Shown here piece by piece: positions 31,764 through 42,311 of a stretch of DNA of 64,000 nt (its first letter is position 1; every line of letters begins with the position of its first letter). Position numbers and translations under genes: made by a program. Below the pieces are notes generated by a model, which had not been told where the DNA came from, searched no databases, and saw only the letters and a list, made by a program, of their open reading frames with translations. Origin of the DNA: Bremia lactucae (taxonomy: Eukaryota > Oomycota > Peronosporomycetes > Peronosporales > Peronosporaceae); the NCBI RefSeq assembly GCF_004359215.1, contig NC_090616.1:1-64000 (forward strand), given 5' to 3'.

Positions 31764-33490
31764 TTGCTCTCCGGGCTAACGCAACCCCTTCCAACCGCAC
31801 CAGGCTCTGAGCACTGTGCCGGTTCATGCGATGCTTGACTTCCTGTCAGTTCGCCGTCTACTGCCATAGGCTCTCGGCTCTGTGCAGGACGGGACACATG
31901 ACTACTTGTCATTGCCCTTTTTACTACCCCAGTTTCCACGAGCTGGGAAGGAATTGGTGACGTTTGACATCCCGTCAACGCACCCTCAACTGTGTTCAAC
32001 ACGACATCAGTTGTATACGCCACTCGCAGTATCACATCCTTTCCGGTGTCCTACGTAGAGTCTGCAACTGTTCGTGTACGCCAGTCTATCCATGGTTGGT
32101 GTTTTTCCAACCATGGCATGCCTAGGATGAGGTCATACGGACTCTCCATACCTAGCACTGTGAACTTCTCTTTATAAAAGAAGACACTAAAGCTGAAGGC
32201 GAGTTCTACCTGAACTCCCTCAGACTTGACAAGCGCACCGTTCGTAAACAAACGGTCGCCTCTTCTCGCTTGCTATCCTGGCAGAGCGACTCAAACATCG
32301 CCGGTCTCTTTTTTAGAGCCGCGAGTTTCACAAAATTTCGTGATGCACCCGAATCCACTAGGAGGGTCATCACCTAGTCATAGCCTCTTACATGAGCGCC
32401 ATAGACCAGCACGGTTGAGGTCCAAAGTTTGAGACCTCAGGGACTATGCTACCCATTCGTTCCACAACTCTGAACTTAGGGGTAGCTTCAAAGTCTGCGT
32501 CAGTAGGGCATCCCGCCCCTACTGCGCTCCTGCATTTCTTGACCCCTCAGTGGTCGATGCAAAACTCATGCGTCTCGCACGCTGGTTCTTGTCATCGCCC
32601 TTTGGGAAGGGAGTCATCTTGCTGGGCATCTTCGCCCCAGCAGGGACCCTGGCATAGCAGCGAGCTATCATATGGCCGCGGTTCCGCATTTATAGCAGAC
32701 AACGTCTGCATTGCCCAACTCCATGGGAGTGGCATCTGACCTCTCTGCCGACGGCTTCTACCAAGCTGTCGCCGAGGCACTGTTGTAGGATTGCTTTTCA
32801 ACCAAGGCAATTTGGATTGCCTCTTCCATCGTCGACGGCACCTTTCTGAAAAGGGCCTGTCGCGATGGGCCATGCCGTAGTCCGTTCATAAACGTGGGCA
32901 CCTTAATGAGCTGTAATGGACGCCGACAGCGAACGCATCTTATGCACATGCTTTTGCGGAAGTCGCTTCGCCTTTCGCGCTCCAAAGGTGCGCGCCTGAA
33001 GCAGCACTTCGTTGTTCGGCGGCTGGTACATGGCGCGAATCTTTGTCTTAAAAATCGCCCATGTAGAAAACGCCTTAACGTAATCGCCGAGTTGGCCCAC
33101 TCCAAGGCATTACCGCGCAGGTGCGACATGGCGTACGACACCGCATCGCTCCACGGATAACAGCCAGTGGACAATCGTGTGCGCTGCAGTTCCATTGAAC
33201 TTGGGCGGGTCCATCCAAATGGGCCTCGGCTGATGCGGCCGGGCGGAAAGCGTCTCAACAGTCCTGTTGAGAGCCTTGCTCCGAGCCTGCTCACGCCTCA
33301 GCTCATCCTGAGTCTGAGTGACGGTCTCTGTCGTAGCATGGCTATGTGCCTCGGACGCAGATTTCCACTGTCCGAGCACGAATACCTCAAGCTGCTTCAA
33401 CTGATCAACATGTTGCTCAGGAGGATTGCTCAAGAGCCTGGCCGGAACTTGTTCACCAAGTCCCTATGCTACGTGCTTTACCACCTCCCA
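31764..33490 (-). pseudogene. Family-3 Ty3/gypsy gag and protease
   Basis: From 33433 downward: a Gln/Arg-rich lead, RPHQPRPIWMDPPKFNGTAA and VHWLLSVE (start of the Gag capsid domain). Then (33100-32903) WAIFKTKIRAMYQPPNNEVL and, frameshifted, the rest of gag (about 32900-32700; VPTFMNGLRHGP, EEAIQIALVE). Protease end at 32251-32051 (ESPYDLILGMPWLEKHQPW). A Ser/Pro-rich linker follows to about 31770. Stops and frameshifts throughout. Confidence 0.75.
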
Positions 33491-33554
33491 ATGATGTCCA
33501 GAGAGGTGAGAAAAACTAGCCCAATCGATATTGACGCTCATCATCACGTACACA

Positions 33555-34373
33555 CGCAGATATGCGGGTCGTGGGAATGATTTCAAGTGCTACCAAGTGT
33601 AGCCGGGCACGTCTTAATGCGGCCACGCTCTACTTAGGCACACACCCTAGCACAGCGAGGAAGCGGTCTGACCGTCTTCTTTTACATGCAAAGAGTGTAA
33701 CGGGGTGTATCGTTACATGATATTAATACTTAAAGGTTGTTAATTAATACATTATTTAAAAGGTAGATAATATTTGGAAGATATTACTTTATATAGTAAT
33801 GTTCAAAATTCTTATCATAAATAGGTATAGACCATTATATCTATTTATTCCGCAGACTAATCAGCTTTAGAGATAAACAAAAGAAAGATACAGAAAAGAT
33901 AAGGTAAGAATTCAATTGCATGTTTAGTATTAGATTATAATTAAAATAGTATTTACAAGATAGATAGAAGAGATACTTAATTATATTAATACAGTTTTCA
34001 TTTAACCCTCTTTAAGCTAGTTACCTTAGAAGAGAAGTCTTCCTCTGCACGTACTAGTGACCACTCGAGTAGGAAGTAGTTGTCAGACTGATTTACATTT
34101 AATCGTATTTAATATAAATACTCATTTTTACCAAATTTAAAAAGTCATCTCTGTAGATTACACTAATATGTATTGCGATCGTATCTTTCTAGATACCTCG
34201 CATAACGGATGACGCTAGCCGGCATCACGGATGACGCTAGGCGTCATCTCACAATGTTAACCACACCCAAGTGGTTTAATAGCTTAATTAAGTAATTGAC
34301 CATTTCCTAAGTACACCAAGCGTACTTAAACGGGTTTTTGCCACTTAAGGGCAACTTTAGCTCGTTACACAGA
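33555..34373 (-). repeat. LTR family 3, invaded by a family-1 LTR
   Basis: The minus strand begins TGTAACGAGCTAAAGTTGCCC at 34373. 34063-34373 and 33555-33697 match 22130-22664. The inserted 33698-34062 is separate. A local 20-bp duplication (GGATGACGCTAG) lies at 34205-34245. Confidence 0.7.
33698..34062 (+). repeat. Nested LTR family 1, 3' end missing
   Basis: Starts TGTAACGGGGTGTATCGTTACATGA in plus orientation, as the inverse of the end of 37505-37954. Runs to CACGTACTAG, where the last 90 bp or so of the family-1 LTR are lacking. Confidence 0.75.
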
Positions 34374-34841
34374 TGTAATCTTGGACTTTATTTGCTTAAT
34401 TATACTAAATAAGGAACACATTAGGATTTGTGCTATTAAATGGTGTGGCGAAAATGTTTATCGAAAGCTTATTGCAGTGAATACAGACTGTGAATGTTTC
34501 TGCAATTAGTATTGTATGCTTTGATGCTTGACCTTTAGAAGCAGTCTATGTATATTAATTATGTAAAAATGAAGATCTTAGAAACCAGCACGAGTGATGA
34601 TTGGTTTTGAAGAAACCTTTATTGTTTAAACCAAGTAGCCTTGGCATAAAGAGCAAGTTTCACTGCTCTTTGTTAGGTACGTGAATAGAACAGTGCAGCT
34701 TCTGCAACTTCTTGTAAGACTTGCAGCAAACATCATATTGATGAACCGTTAGATCTTGAATGTGAGATATGTCGCGCATGTAGAAAAATCTGGCAAAACG
34801 TGTTTCAGTTACTAGTGGAAAAAGCTTCGGGGAGATCTACC
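34374..34841. other. Intergenic, 3' flank of dolichyldiphosphatase
   Basis: Unique-looking AT-rich sequence between the LTR and the stop codon at 34842. No gene, RNA or repeat recognised. Confidence 0.5.
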
Positions 34842-35597
34842 TTAATCAGTGCAAAGCGAATTAAGTAATTGTGTGACGTTGGCAATTCGAATATGAGAAC
34901 ATACCCTTGCGACCAGCGCGTACCAAAAAATCCCAATGAGTATTCCGAAGAAAGCACCAACTACAACTTGGTCTATCGAGTGGTACTTTAAGTGAATTCT
35001 TGAATAGCAGGTTAATACTGCCATAAATATGACACCACAGATAGTAATCCACTGCTCAAGATGTCGGCGCTCGTTCAACCTTGGAGCACAACGGCGTGTC
35101 AACCCACAACAAAGGCAGCCAAATCTAAAACGTCGCACCTCTTCGCCGTATAAACTACTGAGTATGTCGCGAAAAAGCCCATGAATTGTGAGTGCGCCGA
35201 TGGCATTCCTGGCCCGCTCATGTACGCGCCTATAGGCCGAGGCTGGTTAATAAGCTTCTTGACCACCTTGTTTATTACGACGCTCACGAGCTACCAATCA
35301 ATAAACATATCGAGTCGGGTAGGATTTGAGAAAAATTGTAATTTTCTCACCTGCCCAATAAGCATACTAATGCTGTCTAAATCGCGTCGCAAAGTGATGG
35401 CAGTAAAGTACACGATCATCAAAAAGCTGCACAATGCAAAAGGTCAACATTAGCTATATTTAATTTAATCACCGTGCGTGCGAATAAACTCACATGGGAA
35501 ATAGCGTACAGAGCGCTAGTAGGGCCCCGAAAGGATCCATCGGGTCGTAAACAACCCAAGTAAGCTCGAACTCCTGGACAGTCTTAGCTAGCTCCAT
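34842..35597 (-). CDS. DOLPP1: Dolichyldiphosphatase (PAP2 family), four exons
   Basis: Exons 35597-35494, 35426-35351, 35290-35139 and 35079-34842, with GT-AG introns of 67, 60 and 59 bp, join to 189 residues. The PAP2 lipid-phosphatase motifs are present: K-x6-RP (KKLINQPRP, about residues 70-78), PSAHSQF (about 89-95) and SRIHLKYH plus Gln (about 136-147). The SAHSQF and SR..LKYH wording is that of dolichyldiphosphatase (human DOLPP1, yeast CWH8). Several hydrophobic segments are expected to span the ER membrane. The enzyme dephosphorylates dolichyl diphosphate on the lumenal side to recycle the carrier of N-glycosylation. It is shorter than animal homologues (about 238) mainly at the C-terminus. 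Start ATG is at 35597; it diverges from the MOT1-like gene with only 76 bp between start codons. Confidence 0.9.
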
Positions 35598-35673
35598 CTT
35601 TTCGAATATCGGATGTTAACTCTGTCACTAGTATGGGGTAAATGTTATACTTTATATTTTGCAATTTTTAGTC

Positions 35674-37504
35674 ATGAGTGCGCCTGCAACTCGCCTCGAA
35701 TGCCTTTTTCTGAGAGGAACAATAAACGGTGAATCTTTTGTTTGACGATGGAATATTTTGATGATAGGCAGAAGGAATAGATCCGAGAGAACGCCGCAGA
35801 GAAGTTGGGCGAAGTATCGTCAAGCTCTCCCGATGTCTGTGCTTCAATTTTGCAGCAGCTTCGTCCTCCTATCGTGGATGTTAATTGGGACATTCGAGTC
35901 GCTGCTTCAAAATGTTTCGATATTGTGGCGCGCTCATTGCAGAAAGCGAACGCGAATGTCTCCGAACACTTCGCCCTGGTCTCATTTAAGCGAGCACTTA
36001 CATTATTAAGGGCGGAACTAAGGCAGTCTTTTATGGTGTGTTTGCAGTTGGCATTAATCAAAATTCATGTTCAGCGCTGTTCCTGCAGACAGAAGTACAA
36101 TAGTTGTGAAGGAGGGGGTGCCGTTTATACGCAGCGGAGGAAAAGTAGGTGAATTGAAATAATTTGATTCATGCAAGCAAATATTTACACGGTGTGGTGC
36201 GTGGCAGCAATATAATTATAAAATGAACTTGAATGAGCAAGAGCGGCGTTGTTATGCTGTCAAGCAACGTCGTCTATTACTAAGGCGTTTGAGCGGGGCA
36301 GATGGAGCGATTTGGAATACGCGCGAAGATTCATTCAAAGACAATTCTTCCGCGACTTACTTGGGACCGTATGCAAAATGTTTATAATTAGTTATTGTAT
36401 TATCTTTAATGCCGCATGGTATTCTTTATTACTTGGCAGCCTCTCTAATGAAATGACGCTAGCTAGCTAGATATTTGCAAGTAGTGCGAAATCTATTCAG
36501 TACATCAACGTGGCATGCCTTTCACGGTGGGCTTTTAGGGCTGAAGTATCTGATCTAAGCTCACAAAAAACACGCTCAGGTGCTGATTCAACTAGTTTAC
36601 AGTGATATGCTATCGGCATTTACATCATTTCATTCAGAGCAGCTGTTAGTGCTCGCAGATCGATAACCATGTATTTCTAAACATTCGAGACTTTGGCGTT
36701 CACTTGCAATTTTATTCATTTTAACTTTTTGCCCCCAATCGCACATGCTCTCTGATGTTGTATAATTTTGTTGAAACTTATAAAAAAATGGATTGATATT
36801 GACGAGCATAATTCATGCACTTGAGTGCCTGGCATAGTCACTCAAGAATAGCAAAACTCTTGCAGAATATCTCTGATGCACAGAAAGCTATTTGGCAGAA
36901 TATAATGTATACAGTACCGATGCTCCATCACCTATCACAAAATGTGCGAGCATCGTGCGCAACTTGTGTGGTAGCTATATTTTCCGGCCTGATTTTTTCT
37001 TCACAGTCGAATTTATCCACATTTGTTCAACATTTCTTGCTTCAAGTTCTTTTTGAGAAGGATAAGTCTGTGCAACAGAGCTTGCTCTTTACGTGGAAGC
37101 AAATAATATTTAGCTTGTAAAAAGAAGATCTTTTTATGCATGTCGTTGGGAATTATTTACCAAGGTGGATGAGCATGCTGTGGCCGTTTGATGCGAAATT
37201 GATAATTTGCAATTTGAATTGGCAAACTCGGCGATATCAAAGTGATAATGAGCTCTCTGCAAAATTTTCTCCAAGCGCAAATCGAGGCAAACCAGAAAAA
37301 TTGTCTTCTCGTGTACTTTTTGCTAAGGCCGCTGTCTTTGCCTTTGCACACGTGCCTCTTGTCAGCTCATGCATGAAAGAGTTGCTCGAGTCAATTCGTA
37401 AAGGTTTACACAGCGAATCAGGCGAGCGACAGAGTGCTCTATCTAAATGGAGTTATTATGACAACGACATGAATAATGAAGACAAAAAAATACTGTGCTG
37501 TATT
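35674..37504 (+). pseudogene. MOT1: MOT1/BTAF1-like TBP regulator, N-terminal part, truncated by an LTR
   Basis: Pieces match the N-terminal HEAT-repeat half of Mot1/BTAF1, the Swi2/Snf2 ATPase that removes TATA-binding protein from DNA. ATRLECLFLRGT (exon 1, 35674-35739) and NAAEKLGEVSS then NWDIRVAASKCFDIVA (from 35781) fit the start of BTAF1. NEQERRCYAVKQRRLLLRRL (about 36226) fits its QRKLL region. HAFHGGLLGLKYL (about 36509) fits WEVRHGGLLGIKYA. YLPRWMSMLWPFD (about 37151) lies near the middle. Pieces are in different frames, with stops and only weak splice sites between them. At 37505 a family-1 LTR replaces the rest, including the whole ATPase. A single non-functional copy is the best reading; a functional allele may exist elsewhere. 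Confidence 0.75.
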
Positions 37505-37954
37505 TGTAACGGGGCACTGCGACTTGTACTGTTTCAGTACAAGTCCACTTGACACTGCTTCAGATGTGAGTGGTGCCTCTCGTTAGGTGACGCACACTGT
37601 ACGTATAGAGGAAGACTTCTCGTAAGGCAAGTTAGCTTAAGAGGGTAAAATGAAAACTGTATTAATATAGTTAAGTGTCTTGTTAATCTATCTTTGTAAA
37701 TGTTGTCTTAACTATAAACTAATACTAAACATGTAAATGAATTCTTATCTATCTCATCTCGTAACTCTCTTTGATTACTTCTACAGCTGATTAGTCTGCG
37801 GAATAAATAGACATAATGGTCTATACCTATTTATGGATAAGAATTTAGGAAATTACTATTTTAAGTAATTTCCTCCAAATATTATCTGCCTTTTGGATAA
37901 TATTAATTAACAATCTTTTATTGTTAATTTCATGTAACGATACACCCCGTTACA
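37505..37954 (-). repeat. LTR family 1, complete (450 bp)
   Basis: TGTAACGGGGCAC...CACCCCGTTACA, with 10-bp inverted termini (TGTAACGGGG/CCCCGTTACA). Orientation (minus) is set by the homologous 5' LTRs at 2343 and 51070, which have a primer site beside their TGTAACGGGGCAC end. It cuts the MOT1-like gene. No target duplication is visible. Confidence 0.9.
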
Positions 37955-38006
37955 GAAACAGTACAAGTCGTAGTGCCCCGTTACATCTGGTAGCACTTTG
38001 TAGTCC
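37955..38006 (+). repeat. 31-bp fold-back LTR end and primer-binding site
   Basis: 37955-37985 is the reverse complement of 37505-37535 with one mismatch. It is the 3' end of a plus-oriented family-1 LTR. TGGTAGCACTTTGTAGTCC (37988-38006) follows as primer-binding site for the plus-strand gag at 38325. Confidence 0.85.
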
Positions 38007-38324
38007 GTCCAAGAACCACATTTCCCACATCTAACATGGACATGTTAGATGATAGTGGGAATACGCATCACGTTCCCCTGAAAGCTACTTCTTTCTAAGT
38101 GATATTGAAAGGAGTGCGGTTGAACGAATGAGTTCGACCGTAGGAAACGATGCAATCTTGGCATTGCTGTCCAACTTAGACAAATATGCCCTCCATTCAA
38201 CCATCGCAAAGCTCATAAACATGAACTTAACGAGATGAAGGAAAAAGAAGCCTTGCTGAATCAGCGAGGCTCTCAACAGGCTGAACTGTTGAGGTTACAA
38301 TAGGTACAGACCCCTGTACCTGGG

Positions 38325-38706
38325 ATGACGCAAACGCATCGTCTCGAAACTTTAAAGATTGACATCTCTAAGTATAGGGGAGTCGAAGGGGAGACTCCCT
38401 CTTGAGATGGTTCGTCGAGTTAGACGATGCCATAAGGGCACGTCACATCATCGACGAGCAAATGCAAGTCGCATTCTCTCAATCAAATCTGGCAGGTCGT
38501 GCCAAAACTTGGGCATTGGGCCTTAAGGTGCGCGACCCATACGTCTTTGGGTCGCTAGAGGCTTTTAAAACCCGACTTTAAGACGTTTGAACCACCAAGG
38601 GCTGAGTTCAGAGCTCGTTCAGAGCTTCTGAAACTCAAGCAAGGCAAGCGTGATGTGCACGCATACGCGAGCACATACGACTCTTAGCGAGTTGTATTAC
38701 AAATAA
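38325..38706 (+). pseudogene. Family-1 gypsy gag, plus-strand copy
   Basis: ATG at 38325, then LETLKIDISKYRGVEG, a frameshift at about 38390, and RWFVELDDAIRARHIIDEQM, QVAFSQSNLAGRAKTWALGL and FGSLEAFKTRL before a stop near 38580. This is the N-terminal Gag capsid domain, the same as 1618-1965 and 50487-50729. 38007-38324 corresponds to the gag leader. The N gap 38707-38797 cuts the rest. Confidence 0.8.
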
Positions 38707-38797
38707 NNNNNNNNNNNNNNNNNNNNNNNNNNNNNNNNNNNNNNNNNNNNNNNNNNNNNNNNNNNNNNNNNNNNNNNNNNNNNNNNNNNNNNNNNNN

Positions 38798-39428
38798 TTT
38801 TATATTAACGGACTGCGCCATCCTCGGACGCCAGTCTCGTTTGTGCGCAGCCCGAGTCTTAGTGGGGGAGGGCCCCTCACTATGCTCGGTGCGAAAGAGG
38901 GACATACTTTCGTCACTATGACGATGACCCATGAGGGTATCATCTCAAAGACAGAAACTTGCCCTAGTGACCCTGCCAGTTTAGCAGTGGTCAATAAAAC
39001 TACGCCTTATGACCGACCTCTTGGCGGTATCATAGGCGAGTTTGATGCTAAAAGCGTGAGCGAGGCTCAACGCTTTGTGGATGAGCGATTAGCCATCACA
39101 CGTAAAGTCCGTGACGCAATGGCAAGCGCACAGGACAAGCAAAAAGAATATGCGGACCGAAATGGTCGCACAAACAATGAACGCTTTAAAGTGGGTGAAA
39201 AAGTAATATTAAGTACTGCTACCCTACCTAGAAATGCAAGTTCTGTACTACCTGGAGGTACTACGAAGTTGTTGCCGCGTTTCATTGGCCCCTTTACGGT
39301 GGTTGAAGAGGTTGGAGACCTAAACTATAGGCTCACCCTTCCCCCGTATATGGAGACGCACCCCGTCTTTTACATGGGTCGTCTGAAACGGTATGTAGAC
39401 CCAAATGAGGTCACATACCCCCATCTGG
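38798..39428 (+). pseudogene. Gypsy integrase C-terminal part between two gaps
   Basis: Open from about 38843 into the gap. VSEAQRFVDERLAITRKVRD, KQKEYADRNGR and FKVGEKVILSTATL lead into LLPRFIGPFTVVEEVGDLNY and METHPVFYMGRLKRYVDP, the standard integrase C-terminal region, with a chromodomain expected next. The frame is clean, so this copy may be younger than its neighbours. It lies after gag and before RNase H, which is not the normal pol order. Confidence 0.8.
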
Positions 39429-39528
39429 NNNNNNNNNNNNNNNNNNNNNNNNNNNNNNNNNNNNNNNNNNNNNNNNNNNNNNNNNNNNNNNNNNNNNNNN
39501 NNNNNNNNNNNNNNNNNNNNNNNNNNNN

Positions 39529-39665
39529 TTGCAGATCAAGACAGACCATTCCATGTGGTCTGCGACGCCAGCGATTTCGCAATCGGCTGCGTGTTAATGC
39601 AACACGATACAGATGGCGCGGAGCGCGTCGTCTGTTAACAATCGCGTCAGCTTCGAGATGCATTG
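39529..39665 (+). pseudogene. Gypsy RNase H fragment after gap
   Basis: ADQDRPFHVVCDASDFAIGC and DTDGAERVVC are the RNase H start of the same family as 47023-48378. A stop follows at 39634, and the sequence ends at the LTR beginning at 39666. Confidence 0.8.
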
Positions 39666-40127
39666 TGTAACGGGGCACCTTTCACTAGTACTGATTAGTA
39701 CTAATTATTTAACCTTACACTGATTACAGTGTACGTAGGGTGCCTCGAAATTTCGCGTGCACAAGAGTACAGAGGAAGGTTTCTTAATAGCAAAGGGTCT
39801 ACCAAAGGTAATTCAATGAATTAAAATTATAAAAAAGTAAAAATGTATTAATTTATTTAGTTTCCTACGTAACGATTTTTATATCTACTACGGAACTTAC
39901 TATATTATATAACGAAGTAAGGCGCCTCCTTGCGCACCGCACAATCGTGTGTAGTAACGATTGGGGGGGTTGATTAAGACTTAAATTAACCAATCATTAC
40001 AGCGAATGTTTTAATGGCATCAATAATACCAAATCGGGTATTATTGGACGAAGATAATAATTTTGTACTTCTTTGTATGTTTCCTCTTATACGAAATGAT
40101 ACTTATGTAACGGGACTCCCCGTTATA
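39666..40127 (-). repeat. LTR family 4, 3' LTR of the next minus-strand element
   Basis: 462 bp, TGTAACGGGGCACC...CTCCCCGTTATA on plus. On the minus strand GCTTGGGGGTGA (40139-40128) directly precedes it, a polypurine tract. The element body therefore lies at 40128-46985. Layout resembles family 1 (GTGCCT and AGAGGAAG boxes). Confidence 0.75.
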
Positions 40128-40221
40128 TCACCCCCAAGCAACAGTCACTATAGTGACTGATGTAGGGTGATAAGAAAGATTATTAAGACTTTCCCTGTAA
40201 ATTGTATTATTGGTTTTAATC

Positions 40222-40395
40222 AAAATACCGATTTTATTTGTATTATAATTTGAATTAAATATAGATTTTATTTGTATTATAATTTGAATTAAAATACCGA
40301 TTTTATTTGCATTATGATTTAAATCAAAATACCGATTTTTATTTGCATTATGATATAAATCAAAATACCGATTTTATTTGCATTATGATTTGACC
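40222..40395. repeat. Minisatellite, five units of about 35 bp
   Basis: Unit AAAATACCGATTTTATTTGC plus about 15 bases, starting at 40222, 40257 (diverged), 40291, 40326 and 40362. Lies just inside the 3' LTR of the family-4 element. Confidence 0.9.
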
Positions 40396-42035
40396 AAAAT
40401 CAAGATGGCGACATAAAAGTCTGTGCGTGCGGGCCGCGAGGCCGCTAAGCTGGCAGCTGCACGGATTAGTGTAGCTGTCAGTAAGGCAAACGTTTTGGTA
40501 GACGTTATTGCGTCTACCCATTGAAGGTGACTGGGGTATGGCATTTGCTGATGACATTGCAGGTGACGGGGTCAAGTCACCTGCTAAACCAATTGTAAGG
40601 GTACTGGACCAAGTCACCGTCATCGCCTGACTCAGTAGCGACTAAGAAGGCCGCCAAATCACCCCGCGTCGATTCCGTTACATCTTTGAGTCCTAACGTG
40701 ACTACCAAAGAGGTCATGACGAGATTGTTTGATTCGTCGGACCTCTTGGTGGGGAGTCGTATGATGATGACTTTATGGCGATGATGACTCCGGTGACATC
40801 AGTGTACGTCACCAGGAACGAAGTGATCGTAGGGGAAGAATGCTGCTGGTGGTGCTAGTTTCATCATTAGTGATTCTAGGAATCGCTCCAAGGGCCATAT
40901 TAGCGTTAACGCTAGGGACCGCAACAGGTTGCAATTCGCTCCTAAAAAGAGGCCTTGGTTGCCCTCTTTGAAAACCTGATTCGTTGGTCTGGTATGTCGA
41001 TATCATATTCCGTTATTCGACCCAGATGAGGATGAAATGGAATTCTTCATCGATGCCTTTTTCCGGCATCGGTGGTACACTTGCAAACGGGAAAGGATGC
41101 CAAACCTTTGTTTCACAGCTTGGACAGTTAGATCTGCCTTGACAAGCTAAACGCTTTCCGTGAGCGGTTCGAAAAACGGACCATAGTCGGTGCACGCTAT
41201 AAGCTGCACCATTCGTCTAGAGAGGCAGGAATACCTTGCCTCCCTGAGAGGCAAGGTTTGTGCATGCTGTTTTAAGGGTGCAGGTCATGCCTCGAAGGAA
41301 GCATATTCCCTTAAAATTTCCCATTGAAGGACGTATATCTTACGAGATGCGTCAAGGGATTGAAAACCTTCAATGCTTCTACGAGCACGGGAAGCGCTCG
41401 TTCTCTGATGGACCTTCTGTCGAAGAGGGAAGGTCTCGTCACACTGCAGGACAAGACCTGGAACGTCCTTCCAAACTATCATGCGAGGGTGGATACCCTC
41501 GCTGAAGAACAAGATAACTCGTTCGAACCCCCTTGCGTCACGGTGGTTCAAGAAGCTTTTAACAAGAAAGCGCTTCTCAACACTAGATTCCGTCAATAAA
41601 TGTGGAGAAGGAGGAAAAATCGGTTCGCCTCGTTTGACGAACTCATATCAACATTGTGATTTATATCACACCCTTTATTATTTAAGGGAGGATCTTGATC
41701 ACGTGCGATCCCGTCGCCGCGACTTAGCGGTGACGGTTGATAATTTTTTCGTGACCAGTTGAGAAATTGTGCTCAAGTTGTGACTGATCAACTGGCGAAA
41801 CCAAAGGACACATGGGTATCTACAAAACGAGCTGGTGACATCTCATCAGAAGATCTCTTCCTTTAAGGAAAGAGTGGATCGTCTGATTCATGAGAATCAG
41901 ACTCTGTCCCAAGACCATAAGGCTTTGGCTTGGGACCATCAGGCTTTGGCGGATGCCCTAGACCGTTCCGGTGTAGTCCGAAATCGAATGAAGCCTCGTG
42001 TCATAGTACGGGCGAAAATACCCAACATAAAGTAG
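40396..42035 (+). pseudogene. Antisense coding strip (aORF) of the family-4 gypsy element
   Basis: Plus-strand reading, broken by stops and frameshifts, in the region between integrase (minus, ends about 42312) and the 3' LTR. Recognisable runs: an Ala/Arg-rich start (EAAKLAAARISVAVSKANV), an acidic run (FDPDEDEMEFF-like, about 41017-41060), DAFFRHRWYTCKRERM, then 41324-41599 open, RRRDLAVTVDNFFVTS to 41762, and a heptad-like stretch (ERVDRLIHENQTLSQDHKAL, from 41862) ending at 42035. The frames read as hydrophilic, coiled-coil-like protein, and the minus strand offers nothing comparable. Function unknown. It could be an independent gag-like ORF captured by the element. Confidence 0.4.
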
Positions 42036-42311
42036 GATGCGTACGCATCCTACGAGGCAGCTAGATCGTGTAGGCATTGCCCTGGCGATTAAGTCCACGA
42101 AACGGGGCGATACCTTGACAGTAATTTATTACTGCCCGCACTCGTCTCTACATGTGTTGGTGGGTACCGTGGAGAATAGGAACATGTGATCAACACTAAG
42201 TAAAGTATGTTTGCCCTTCCATTTTTGTCAGAGTTCCGTTTCTGTGGGTCCACCGCACCACCGATGGAATCCTGTACGAAACGGACCACTGCTTCTCCAG
42301 CCAGCAGGAAA

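Noticed and set aside
39666..40127. 5' LTR of a plus-strand element running into 40396-42035
   Set aside because: No TGG-type primer site follows 40127, while the minus strand has a polypurine tract there, and LTR homology sets minus orientation. It is kept as the alternative for the antisense strip.
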